From: Candidatus Magasanikbacteria bacterium GW2011_GWA2_37_8
Lineage (GTDB): Bacteria > Patescibacteriota > Patescibacteriia > Magasanikbacterales > GWA2-37-8
Length of the DNA stretch: 36,147 nt
Assembly (NCBI GenBank): GCA_000992085.1
Contig: LBTN01000002.1
Span: 1 to 36,147 of the forward strand
Reading direction: 5' to 3'
Within the stretch, counting starts at the first letter, position 1, and every line of letters begins with the position of its first letter. The translations under genes and the position numbers were made by a program. Shown in pieces: positions 1-7,271 of this stretch. Below the pieces are notes generated by a model. That model was not told the DNA's origin. It worked only from the letters and a program-made list of their open reading frames with translations, and did not search any database.

Positions 1-104
1 CAGGTGGAACCATATACGATTACAACGATTCAAAAGTTGAATATTTAAATAAATTTTTCAAAAAGAGACGTGCGTATTATCGAAAAAATTTCGGGATGGC
101 ATGA
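1..104 (+). CDS. 3' end of an unidentified protein (partial)
   Basis: An open frame entering from the left edge (first full codon at base 3) runs 33 codons to a TGA at 102-104. The tail is rich in Lys, Arg and Tyr and ends with RRAYYRKNFGMA. No stop interrupts it and a bidirectional terminator follows 15 bases later, as expected for the end of a real gene. The other two forward frames stop within the first 50 bases. The family cannot be recognised from this fragment. It converges on the minus-strand tRNA-Ser gene. Confidence 0.5.
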   Translation, partial: GGTIYDYNDSKVEYLNKFFKKRRAYYRKNFGMA

Positions 105-118
105 TAATAATAAAAACA

Positions 119-147
119 AAAACAGCGACTAAGTAAGTCGTTGTTTT
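119..147. terminator. bidirectional intrinsic terminator
   Basis: A 12-base arm at 119-130 pairs with 136-147 around a 5-base loop, with one G-T wobble. The plus side ends in TTTT and the minus side ends in a longer T-rich tract. It sits between the end of the partial plus-strand gene and the minus-strand tRNA, so it can serve both. Confidence 0.75.
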
Positions 148-242
148 CATTTACAATTTTTTAGGCAAGTGGGTCGCCCTACTTCTCACAATTTTAGCCA
201 ATGTTAGCCAAGAATGTGGGTCTGGACGATAAAAAAGTGGCC

Positions 243-336
243 TGGCGGAGAGGCAGGGATTCGAACCCTGGATACGGTTTTAATGCCGTATAACACATTA
301 GCAGTGTGCCGCTTTCGACCACTCAGCCACCTCTCC
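243..336 (-). tRNA. tRNA-Ser (anticodon GCT)
   Basis: On the minus strand a 7-bp acceptor stem (GGAGAGG with CCTCTCC at 247-253 and 330-336), a D-arm with TGGCTGAGTGG, a 7-base anticodon loop CTGCTAA giving anticodon GCT, a long class II variable arm and a T-arm with GGTTCGAATCC can be read. The discriminator G and an encoded CCA end (243-245) are present. It reads AGC and AGT serine codons. The long variable arm excludes most other isoacceptors. Confidence 0.97.
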
Positions 337-347
337 ATAACGTAATA

Positions 348-375
348 ATTATAACAGAATAATCTAATTAGTCAA
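348..375 (-). promoter_or_regulatory. promoter of tRNA-Ser
   Basis: On the minus strand TTGACT (370-375), a 16-base spacer and TATAAT (348-353) are present. Initiation about 7 bases downstream falls only a few bases before the mature tRNA 5' end at 336, so the precursor leader is very short. Confidence 0.75.
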
Positions 376-389
376 CCCTAAACTATTAT

Positions 390-1061
390 TTAATCCTTTG
401 CCAAGGTTACTCCCCACACCACTTGCGTGCCAGATTGTTTTAAAATTTCGGCACACGATTGCATGGTGGTACCAGTAGTAAAAACATCATCTACCAAAAT
501 TACTTTGGCTGGTGCCGGTGTACTTCCCTGCCAAACAAATGCACCGGCCAAATTTTTTCGTCGGTCTTCTCCGCTTAGTTTTACCTGTTGAATAGTATTT
601 CGATTTCTTTTTAAACTAGATTTGTCATATTTATGTTGAATACCTTGCATGGTAAAAAAATCCAACAAAATTTCTGAGAGGACTTCTGCTTGATTAAAAC
701 CCCGCTCTCGCTGCCGGCGCGGATAAAGTGGCACTGGAATTATTGTCCATTCTCCCCGCTTTAATTCCGTCGGTAATACTTTATCACCATATTTTGTCAC
801 TAATTTATCCCATACAATTTTAATATCACCAGCAAAATTGTATTTAAATTGTTTTATCAATTTTGCACCGGCTACACATTTATCGTAATTAAAAAAAGCT
901 GTTAAACCATCAACGGCCTTAACAGCTAAAAAAGTAGTGACACCGGTTAATTTTTCTTTTGTTAAGCATTTGTCGCACCACCACTCACCTTCATTACCAC
1001 AACTAATACAATAAACCGGAAATAAAATATCTTTAATTAAACTAATAAACTTTGAAAGCAT
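390..1061 (-). CDS. comF: ComF family phosphoribosyltransferase-like protein
   Basis: The protein has 223 residues with the start at 1061. An N-terminal four-Cys zinc motif (C18, C21, C29, C32: CxxC-x7-CxxC) is followed by a conserved PVPLYPRRQRERGFNQAE stretch and, near residues 187-199, the PRPP-binding loop VILVDDVFTTGTT of type I phosphoribosyltransferases. This order is that of ComF, a cytosolic protein linked to DNA uptake and recombination in competent bacteria. Its exact reaction is unsettled. A longer open frame reaches 1181, but its extra residues are a translated dispersed repeat (1072-1130) and overlap the next gene, so the MLSKF start is preferred. It is the last gene of the secretion-type unit. 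Placing it there suggests, but does not show, a link with DNA handling. Confidence 0.88.
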   Translation of the reverse strand: MLSKFISLIKDILFPVYCISCGNEGEWWCDKCLTKEKLTGVTTFLAVKAVDGLTAFFNYDKCVAGAKLIKQFKYNFAGDIKIVWDKLVTKYGDKVLPTELKRGEWTIIPVPLYPRRQRERGFNQAEVLSEILLDFFTMQGIQHKYDKSSLKRNRNTIQQVKLSGEDRRKNLAGAFVWQGSTPAPAKVILVDDVFTTGTTMQSCAEILKQSGTQVVWGVTLAKD

Positions 1062-1071
1062 AAATACGAAA

Positions 1072-1130
1072 GGGATCCCTCGGCTACGCTCGGGATGACA
1101 GATAGATTCCTGCCTTCGCGGGGATGACAG
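1072..1130. repeat. dispersed intergenic repeat (two fused half-copies)
   Basis: The unit holds a block with GGCTACGCTCGGGATGACA followed by a block with TGCCTTCGCGGGGATGACAG. The same blocks occur at 13123-13239, 14101-14177 and, diverged, at 6077-6147. It lies between comF and the VirB8-like gene and, translated, yields the well-known spurious HPERSRG peptide. Confidence 0.85.
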
Positions 1131-1147
1131 TGTAAATTGTAAAATAT

Positions 1148-1744
1148 TTACTTCACAATCGCAAATTTTTCTACCAACCAATTATCACCGGTTTTTACTA
1201 AAAACACTTGAACGGTTTGATAGGTGCTACTAGTAATACTATTTTTTTCTTCTACGCTATTTGTTTTTAAAACTACCATAGCTTTATCGGCCGACCAATC
1301 GCCTAAATCCATGCTAATCACATTGGTAGTTACACCAACAAAACTTCCGGCTGTTGGGGCGGTTTTCATACGGGCACTAATTTTTATCCACATTTCTGGA
1401 GTTACCAGCTCTTGTACATCAGTGATATTTTGATAATCATTATCGGTCGAATAAGTGCTATAGCGTTCTAAAAAAATTCTGGCTAACTGTTTTACAGCAT
1501 TTTGTTCGGCTTCAAGCGGTGTTGCTGGCTTGATTACAGCACCACTAGGCGGAGTTACAGTTACCCCATTTTGAGCCAAAGTAACACCATTATTAATACT
1601 AATTGTGTTAACTTGCTCGTTACCACCAGGAACAACCGTTGGTGTTGGATTTTTTCGCGCAATTATTAACAACAAACTAATACCCAGGATAAACAAAACT
1701 ACTAAACTAATAATAATAAACAACCGAGCGCGTAATGATAACAT
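1148..1744 (-). CDS. single-span membrane protein, VirB8/TcpC-like architecture
   Basis: The 198-residue protein starts with a short cytosolic basic stretch, one membrane span (about residues 9-29), a Thr/Pro/Gly-rich linker to about residue 75 and a compact C-terminal domain. The domain starts with a helix (about 82-100, with ARIFLERYSTYS) and ends in alternating strands closing with NWLVEKFAIVK. One span plus an extracytoplasmic domain of this size and strand pattern is the plan of VirB8/TcpC proteins with NTF2-like folds, which scaffold type IV secretion channels. This is inferred from plan and position next to VirB4; no signature motif proves it. It follows the VirB4 ATPase gene by 22 bases and is probably cotranscribed. 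Confidence 0.6.
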   Translation of the reverse strand: MLSLRARLFIIISLVVLFILGISLLLIIARKNPTPTVVPGGNEQVNTISINNGVTLAQNGVTVTPPSGAVIKPATPLEAEQNAVKQLARIFLERYSTYSTDNDYQNITDVQELVTPEMWIKISARMKTAPTAGSFVGVTTNVISMDLGDWSADKAMVVLKTNSVEEKNSITSSTYQTVQVFLVKTGDNWLVEKFAIVK

Positions 1745-1766
1745 AAAACAAAATACTAATTAATAA

Positions 1767-3638
1767 TTATTTACCAGTTTGTTGTTCAAAATCTCTCTTG
1801 GCCTTTTCGATCTCTAACAATTGTTGTGGATTAGTGGTTACTAATTGATCTTCGGTATAAGAAGCCACCACTTTGATAGCTGCATGTTTTAAACCAGCAA
1901 AAAATATACCTTCACCCGGACCAGATTCCAATAATAAATATTTTTCGCTATCCGTTAACATAAATACCTTTTGCACCGTATCAACAGCGGCTGGCGATTG
2001 ACGCAAGAGCATCTGTAAAGCCGAGTTGGTAACAATTGCTTGGCCATATTGCGAACGTAAAAAGTCGTTTACATCTTGAGTAATAGTGGTAACACCCAAA
2101 AAATATTTACGACAACGTTTAACCAAAGCAAAGATAAAACGTGCCGAATCTTCATGCTGCATTAACCACCATGCTTCGTCGATAACCAAAATACGTTTCT
2201 TACGTTCCGAACGAACCACATTCCAAATGTAGTTAACAATCGAATAAATTGCTAATGGACGAAGTTCGTCTTCCAAATCACGCACCGAAAACACCACTAA
2301 CTGATTTTTCATATCTACATTAGTGGGCGAATTAAATAACCCGCTAAAAGTACCTTCGGTAAACTTTTGTAATTTTAATACCAAATCCCCCGCCCCTTCC
2401 ATACCTTCTAACACTTCTTGCAAATCTTGCATGATAGGCGAAGAAACTGTGGCCAAATCAGCTTCTGGAGTAATATCTTTTTTGGCGTAAGTTTCGATTA
2501 AGGCGCGATCAACAATTGAATCTTGTTCGGTAGTTAAACCGCCAAGCATAATACGCAACAAGCCTTTGGTAGTAATTACCGCACCCCGGATAACATCTTC
2601 GGTAGAAATTTCCTGACCAATTGGCCGTGGTAAATCAAACGGATTAACTTTACTTTCTGAGGACAAAGAAATATTAATATAAGTACCACCCACAGCATCG
2701 CACAAATGCTTGTATTCCATTTCTGGATCGATAACAATTATATCCACCCCCATCATTAAGGTACGTAAAATTTCTAGTTTAATTGAATAACTTTTACCAG
2801 CACCAGCAGTGGCAAACACCACCATGTTTGCATTCATGAGAGAAAACCGATCAAACAAAATTAAACTGTTATTATGACGATTAATACCATACAAAATACC
2901 ATCATCCGAAGTTAACTCGGCTGAAATAAACGGAAAAGACGCAGCAATTGGCGATGAATTCATGTTAAACGAAATCATTAATTCATCGTTACAAAGTGGT
3001 AAAGTAGAATTAAAACCTTGTTCGGCCTGATACAAAACTTTACGACTATTTATAAGTTTGGAGCCAAAAATGCTTTCCACATCTTCTGTAACTTGGTCTA
3101 ACTGTTCTTTATTTTTTGAATAAATCGTAACATAAAAAGCAAACTGGAAAAAGTGTTCCGTACCCTGAGTTAAATCATCGCGCAAACCTTCAATATCACG
3201 GAGCGCTGTTTCGCGAAGCGGATCGCGAGGGGCACCTTTATCACGATCGGCCGATAATTGTGCCTCCAAAGCACCCACTTTATTTTTTAGTTGTTTTAAA
3301 ATAATGGCCGATTTTACTGGATAAAAAAACATACTAATGTCCATATTGATGGACAAATTAATAATTGGCGAACTCCAACCCACTGTAATATAACGCGGAT
3401 AACTGGTAATAAAAATAGTACGACAAAATACTGTGCCCAATTGCAAAAAGCTAGATTCGACATTAAACGCCGCTGGAGCAACTAAATCACGAATCGAAAC
3501 TACACCTTCGCGATAGACACGCTCTTCTTCTAGGGTAGTTAACTCGACATTAGCACCTTGTGCCAAAGCAGCCGCCTCACGCCCAGCCGCTCCCGTAGGT
3601 TTAAATGGTTTTTGACTAGATAGTGGTTTAAAAGCCAT
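1767..3638 (-). CDS. virB4: VirB4/TraC-type secretion ATPase, main part
   Basis: This 623-residue protein matches the middle and ATPase parts of VirB4. A Walker A motif ATAGAGKS lies at residues 276-283, Walker B LVIDEAWW at 484-491 and the conserved TTITQD at 517-522. Residues 40-240 resemble the VirB4 region that precedes the ATPase, with the NSSPIAASFPF segment just before it. VirB4 energises assembly and substrate transport of type IV secretion systems at the inner membrane face. It is shorter than single-chain VirB4 proteins (about 800 residues) because the first domain seems to be encoded by the separate gene at 3740-4423. The N-terminal 35 residues are Ala-rich and probably unstructured. 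No VirD4 or VirB11 is visible in the window. Confidence 0.92.
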   Translation of the reverse strand: MAFKPLSSQKPFKPTGAAGREAAALAQGANVELTTLEEERVYREGVVSIRDLVAPAAFNVESSFLQLGTVFCRTIFITSYPRYITVGWSSPIINLSINMDISMFFYPVKSAIILKQLKNKVGALEAQLSADRDKGAPRDPLRETALRDIEGLRDDLTQGTEHFFQFAFYVTIYSKNKEQLDQVTEDVESIFGSKLINSRKVLYQAEQGFNSTLPLCNDELMISFNMNSSPIAASFPFISAELTSDDGILYGINRHNNSLILFDRFSLMNANMVVFATAGAGKSYSIKLEILRTLMMGVDIIVIDPEMEYKHLCDAVGGTYINISLSSESKVNPFDLPRPIGQEISTEDVIRGAVITTKGLLRIMLGGLTTEQDSIVDRALIETYAKKDITPEADLATVSSPIMQDLQEVLEGMEGAGDLVLKLQKFTEGTFSGLFNSPTNVDMKNQLVVFSVRDLEDELRPLAIYSIVNYIWNVVRSERKKRILVIDEAWWLMQHEDSARFIFALVKRCRKYFLGVTTITQDVNDFLRSQYGQAIVTNSALQMLLRQSPAAVDTVQKVFMLTDSEKYLLLESGPGEGIFFAGLKHAAIKVVASYTEDQLVTTNPQQLLEIEKAKRDFEQQTGK

Positions 3639-3652
3639 AGGTTAGAGTTTTT

Positions 3653-3734
3653 AAGTTATAAAGTTATAAAGTTCATAAAGATTGGATTAAAGTTTGTATA
3701 TTATTACTTTACAAACTTTATAACTTTATAAACT
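3653..3734. repeat. AT-rich inverted repeat between the two VirB4 genes
   Basis: Left arm 3653-3673 (tandem AAGTTATA units) pairs almost perfectly with 3712-3734. The same word family (ACTTTATAAACTTTATAAC) recurs at about 4872-4935 and 28061-28083. It fills the 101-base gap between the two VirB4 parts, so the RNA can form a long AT-rich hairpin here. Confidence 0.7.
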
Positions 3735-3739
3735 TGCTT

Positions 3740-4423
3740 CTATTTTTCTACCTGAATCGCTTCAAGCGGCGGCAAATGTTCGGTTAAAGCAATATCGGGA
3801 TTATAGGTAGAATAAAATAATTCGATTAATGATTGAGTATCAAGTTGTACCACTTCTAAGCCCATACTAGACAAACCAGCCTGCACCTGACGTACACGCG
3901 CATCCAAATCTTGTTTGCGTTTTAAAAAACGCTCTTCTTTTAATTTTACAGTTACTGCTGGGTTAACCACTTCGGTTAAACGTGCCCAAAAACTTTTCTT
4001 TTTGTTGGACAATGGATCAAACGGCACAATAACATAAAATTGTTTGCTCATAATGTGCCCCAAATCTACTAATTCGGAAACAAACGAACGATAATCCGCA
4101 ATTTGTACACGCAATAATTCGTTACTTTGTTCACGCTCGCGTTGTAATAATTTATCTAGATAAGGTTTAATGTACAACTCACGTGATTGAACAATTATTT
4201 GTAAAGGATGATCAAGACCATTTAAAAAAGAAACGTACGAAGACACAATAGCGGTTTGTTCGTCTTCATTTTTTAATGCAAAATTAATACTTGAAACCAT
4301 AAGTACTGCACGCAAAGTGCCATCTTTTAATACCACTGTATCGTGTTGAATTTCGGCAATCTGCAAATGGTGTTGGGTAGATGGTATAGCTTGTTTTTTT
4401 CTTTTGGCTGATTTGTTTTGCAT
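3740..4423 (-). CDS. VirB4 N-terminal-domain-like protein (TraC-like)
   Basis: The 227-residue soluble protein starts with a basic stretch and continues with a strand-rich domain (residues 18-100: VVLKDGTLRAVLMVSSINF, then a helix and LQIIVQSRELYI). A helical segment follows, and near residues 130-145 the FYVIVPFDPL stretch seen in the first domain of VirB4/TraC. No Walker motif is present. It lies between prgI and the ATPase gene, in the place where one-piece VirB4 has its N-terminal domain. I infer that it works as a subunit together with the 623-residue ATPase. A regulatory role unrelated to VirB4 cannot be excluded. Confidence 0.65.
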   Translation of the reverse strand: MQNKSAKRKKQAIPSTQHHLQIAEIQHDTVVLKDGTLRAVLMVSSINFALKNEDEQTAIVSSYVSFLNGLDHPLQIIVQSRELYIKPYLDKLLQREREQSNELLRVQIADYRSFVSELVDLGHIMSKQFYVIVPFDPLSNKKKSFWARLTEVVNPAVTVKLKEERFLKRKQDLDARVRQVQAGLSSMGLEVVQLDTQSLIELFYSTYNPDIALTEHLPPLEAIQVEK

Positions 4424-4436
4424 AGATTAAAAATTA

Positions 4437-4862
4437 TCACTCTGGTTTATAATACCCGCCTGTATTTACAGTTAAAGACAAATCTCTTATTCTGTTATAA
4501 GATAAGCGAGGAATCTCTTTGGCTACTTCTACTACCACTACCTTACTAGAAGCCCGGAAATCTTCTAATTCTTTTTTAGTAAAAAATTTTTGCCATATCC
4601 GACGACTGGGCCGACGTAATGTTTGTATAATATTTAAAATAAAATAATGAAAAGGTTGCCCATTAATCTTAACAAACGCCAAGATTAAAGCAAAACTACC
4701 CAAAACTGCCAGTAGAAAAATAAATAAAGTAGTATCGGCCAATTTCCAAGCAATACCCACAATTAAACCAGCCACTAATAAAATAAGAAACTGGCGAGTC
4801 GTTACCGGCCCAAAAATTTTATCTTCTACATCAATAAATTGTGGTACAACAAATTGCTCCAT
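4437..4862 (-). CDS. prgI: PrgI family membrane protein (VirB3-like)
   Basis: The 141-residue protein opens with QFVVPQFIDVEDKIFGPVT, the start typical of PrgI proteins. Two membrane spans (about residues 23-43 and 45-65) follow, then the conserved turn INGQPFHYFILNI. The C-terminal half is basic and cytosolic. PrgI proteins of Gram-positive and CPR secretion clusters take the place of VirB3, the small inner-membrane partner of VirB4. This fits the neighbouring VirB4-like gene 13 bases downstream. The gene ends with TGA, one sign that TGA is not recoded here. Confidence 0.88.
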   Translation of the reverse strand: MEQFVVPQFIDVEDKIFGPVTTRQFLILLVAGLIVGIAWKLADTTLFIFLLAVLGSFALILAFVKINGQPFHYFILNIIQTLRRPSRRIWQKFFTKKELEDFRASSKVVVVEVAKEIPRLSYNRIRDLSLTVNTGGYYKPE

Positions 4863-4938
4863 AGTGATGTTAGTTTTTAAAGTTATAAGGTCAAAAATTC
4901 ACAATCCACTACTTTATAAACTTTATAACTTTCAAACT

Positions 4939-6057
4939 TTACAAACCCAGCTCTTTTTCCATTTCAATAATCGCTTTAATTTCTTCCATCTTAATCCCCT
5001 GCCCGCTGGCAACTAAATTGGCTAAGGGGATTTTTTTATTTACAGCAGTACCTACGGCGTTTAGATAATCTTGATATAATGGACAACTTTTCCACGCGGC
5101 CACACCATCAAAATACAAACCAATAAATTCTTCTTTTAAATTAAGAAATTTTTGTTTTAAACGATTAGCCGATTCGGTTGGTTTGTCGGATAAACGACGA
5201 AAATCGGTTAAGGTAAAACGACTAATTTCTTCTACCGGGCTAACTGTTATTGATTTTCCAATAATGTCCTGCATCGGTGGGTTTTTTATTACCGGACGTG
5301 GTGAAATTTTAAATTGGGGCGCAGGCGACGGCTTAAGCTCAACAGGTTTGGCACTTGACTGGGCAGGCGGTAATACGGTTTTTTTAGGCGCGTGTATAAA
5401 AGCGTTAAATGGAGTACTAATGGCTGGAATTTCGTTTGGCTCAACCATAGGTAACATTTTTTCACTGTCATTTCGAACGAGGCTCGCGCCAACGAGAGAT
5501 CTTTTTGCAAATAGGCTCTCTAATTCTCCCTGATTATTATTTTGAGACAACATTGTTAATTTACAAGCATTAACTAATTCTTCGGCTTGTATTTCGGTTA
5601 ACCCTAATCCCCCTTCTTTAATAGATCGTAAAGAAATATCACGAAATTCATCTTCGCTACGAATATCTTTTAAACGTAACTGGATCGCACTGCGCAGCCG
5701 ATTTTGCCAATTGGCTGGCACAACAAAAGATAATTTTTTTATTACCGTGTCTGCCTGATCCAATCTTTTATCACTTAATTTTTGTAACGAGGTCGGCAAG
5801 GGCTCATCTTCTTCAAGTAAAGATTTTTCGTTTTCTAATTTTGTTGTAGCAACTGGTTGATTAACTACCGGCGCAGGCATTACTACTGGTGCTGACATAG
5901 AAACCGAGGTCGGTGCGGCGACTGGTGCAACTGATACTGGCTCATTCGTTGGTACAGCCACGCTTTTCTTATTTTTTAATTCATCTAAAGATACCCGCAC
6001 AAACGTACCGTCGGCTTTTTTTACTAAAACTGTAGGTTGTGTACTACCATTTACCAT
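4939..6057 (-). CDS. unknown protein in the secretion cluster, with an in-frame repeat
   Basis: No family is recognised in these 372 residues. The first 30 residues (VLVKKADGTFVRVSLDELKN) resemble a small strand-hairpin domain and are followed by a long Pro/Val/Ala-rich linker. Helical domains lie near residues 90-175 and 285-372. At about residues 184-197 (bases 5467-5508) the coding sequence contains a copy of a dispersed repeat, translated as RSLVGASLVRNDS without breaking the frame. The protein has no signal peptide and is probably cytosolic. It lies between the unknown 370-residue gene and prgI in what looks like one operon, so a role as a cytosolic part or partner of the secretion machine is reasonable but unproved. 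Confidence 0.75.
   Translation of the reverse strand: MVNGSTQPTVLVKKADGTFVRVSLDELKNKKSVAVPTNEPVSVAPVAAPTSVSMSAPVVMPAPVVNQPVATTKLENEKSLLEEDEPLPTSLQKLSDKRLDQADTVIKKLSFVVPANWQNRLRSAIQLRLKDIRSEDEFRDISLRSIKEGGLGLTEIQAEELVNACKLTMLSQNNNQGELESLFAKRSLVGASLVRNDSEKMLPMVEPNEIPAISTPFNAFIHAPKKTVLPPAQSSAKPVELKPSPAPQFKISPRPVIKNPPMQDIIGKSITVSPVEEISRFTLTDFRRLSDKPTESANRLKQKFLNLKEEFIGLYFDGVAAWKSCPLYQDYLNAVGTAVNKKIPLANLVASGQGIKMEEIKAIIEMEKELGL
5467..5510. repeat. dispersed repeat inserted inside a coding sequence
   Basis: The plus strand reads GTCATTTCGAACGAGGCTCG followed by a block ending in GAGAGATCTTTTTGC. This is a GTCAT..GAGATC type element like those usually found between genes in this and other bacteria. 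Here it lies wholly inside the 372-residue gene and adds about 14 codons in frame. Confidence 0.7.
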
Positions 6058-6076
6058 ATTTTATAATTACCTATTT

Positions 6077-6147
6077 TGTCATCCTGAGCGAAGCCGAGGC
6101 CGAAGGTACTCCGAGGAGTAGATCCCTCCACTACGGTCGGGATGACA
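6077..6147. repeat. dispersed repeat with inverted ends
   Basis: It starts TGTCATCC and ends GGATGACA, giving short terminal inverted repeats, with AGCGAAGCCGAGG and CTACGGTCGGGATGACA blocks inside. It fills the gap between two secretion-cluster genes and belongs to the same repeat group as 1072-1130. Confidence 0.75.
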
Positions 6148-6154
6148 ATTAATT

Positions 6155-7267
6155 TTATTCTTTCCATTTAAATTTGCCGTCAGCTTCATCAAAATAATAT
6201 AATTCAGCAATAGCTGGGTCGTTGTGATCTTCGGATAGTTGATTAAGTGTTTTTAATACACCAGATAAATCCTCATATTCACCGTTAATATCTTTAATAA
6301 AATTTTTATTAACAATATTTTTTACCTGATCAGTAGTAAATTTTTCTGGTTTTCTATTAATAACACTGCTATTGTAAAATGCCAAATCTTCTTCAGTAAC
6401 CACGAATTGATTACCTAATAAACCAGAGTATAAATACAACGCCTCACGAACAATCATCCTTTCTGGCTCACTGCAATTTTTCCATTCTTCTTTTTGATTA
6501 ATAAAATTTAACAAATTAATACCATCAAAAATACCGCGGTTAAAAGCCCTAAATCGATCAACCCAATAAGATAATTTCACTTCATTGCCAGACAGATCTT
6601 TGCCAACTGGCCATTTATTATCATAAACCATAGTGGCAAAAATGGCTAGTTTTTGACGACGGTCGACAATTAATAAATCTTTATCAATTGCCTGAGTAAT
6701 TGGCACACCTAAATCTATTCCTAGTGTTATGGCTAATTGTAGATAAAATGAATTCAGCACAAACACCTGCCACTCATCGTACAAATCAGCGTAATATCTG
6801 GTAAATAACAACAAACAAACTCGAGAATAATATGCGGCCAATTCATCTTCTAATTCGGAAAAGAGAAAATCGTCGCTAGTATAAGTTTCAAACTTTTTTA
6901 ATAATTCCAAAACTGGTTGCGTATAATAACCGACATGCCACAAACTAAGAGAATATAAAAATTGAGCACCAAAATCTTCGCTGACTAAAAGTTCGGAACT
7001 TATTTCTAGTTTCAGTACTTGGTCGGCACTGTACCAAGCAAAACTGTCTTCAACTTCGCCACGTAAATATTTAACCAACCTTTCATAATTTCCAATCATC
7101 TCTTCCCAATCATCTCCATCTATAGGTGATAACACACCGAGTAGATACACCTCCCTCGAATCCAACTTTAAATTTTGCCAACGCAACAAAACTGACACCA
7201 TCTCTGGGTCTTGTTTTGCCAAATCCTGCAAAATTTTCCCTACGTCTTTTTTGAAGTAGGCCTCCAT
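6155..7267 (-). CDS. unknown protein in the secretion cluster
   Basis: This is a 370-residue, mostly helical, acidic protein rich in Tyr, Trp and Leu. It has no signal peptide or membrane span and no motif that I recognise. Repeated helices with aromatic residues (for example FLYSLSLWHVGYY and LLLFTRYYADLYDEW) suggest an alpha-solenoid or helical-bundle scaffold; this is only a pattern impression. It is 4 bases from the upstream 651-residue gene and so almost surely cotranslated with it. The tight spacing between VirB6-like and PrgI genes suggests it works with the secretion machine. Confidence 0.75.
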   Translation of the reverse strand: MEAYFKKDVGKILQDLAKQDPEMVSVLLRWQNLKLDSREVYLLGVLSPIDGDDWEEMIGNYERLVKYLRGEVEDSFAWYSADQVLKLEISSELLVSEDFGAQFLYSLSLWHVGYYTQPVLELLKKFETYTSDDFLFSELEDELAAYYSRVCLLLFTRYYADLYDEWQVFVLNSFYLQLAITLGIDLGVPITQAIDKDLLIVDRRQKLAIFATMVYDNKWPVGKDLSGNEVKLSYWVDRFRAFNRGIFDGINLLNFINQKEEWKNCSEPERMIVREALYLYSGLLGNQFVVTEEDLAFYNSSVINRKPEKFTTDQVKNIVNKNFIKDINGEYEDLSGVLKTLNQLSEDHNDPAIAELYYFDEADGKFKWKE

Positions 7268-7271
7268 AGGT

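Noticed and set aside
150-242. Gap between the first terminator and tRNA-Ser
   Set aside because: It contains two TTGGCTAA words on the minus strand, but no promoter, RNA or gene could be supported.
1062-1181. N-terminal extension of ComF of 40 residues
   Set aside because: It translates a dispersed repeat (HPERSRG peptide) and overlaps the neighbouring gene; the start at 1061 gives the normal domain layout.
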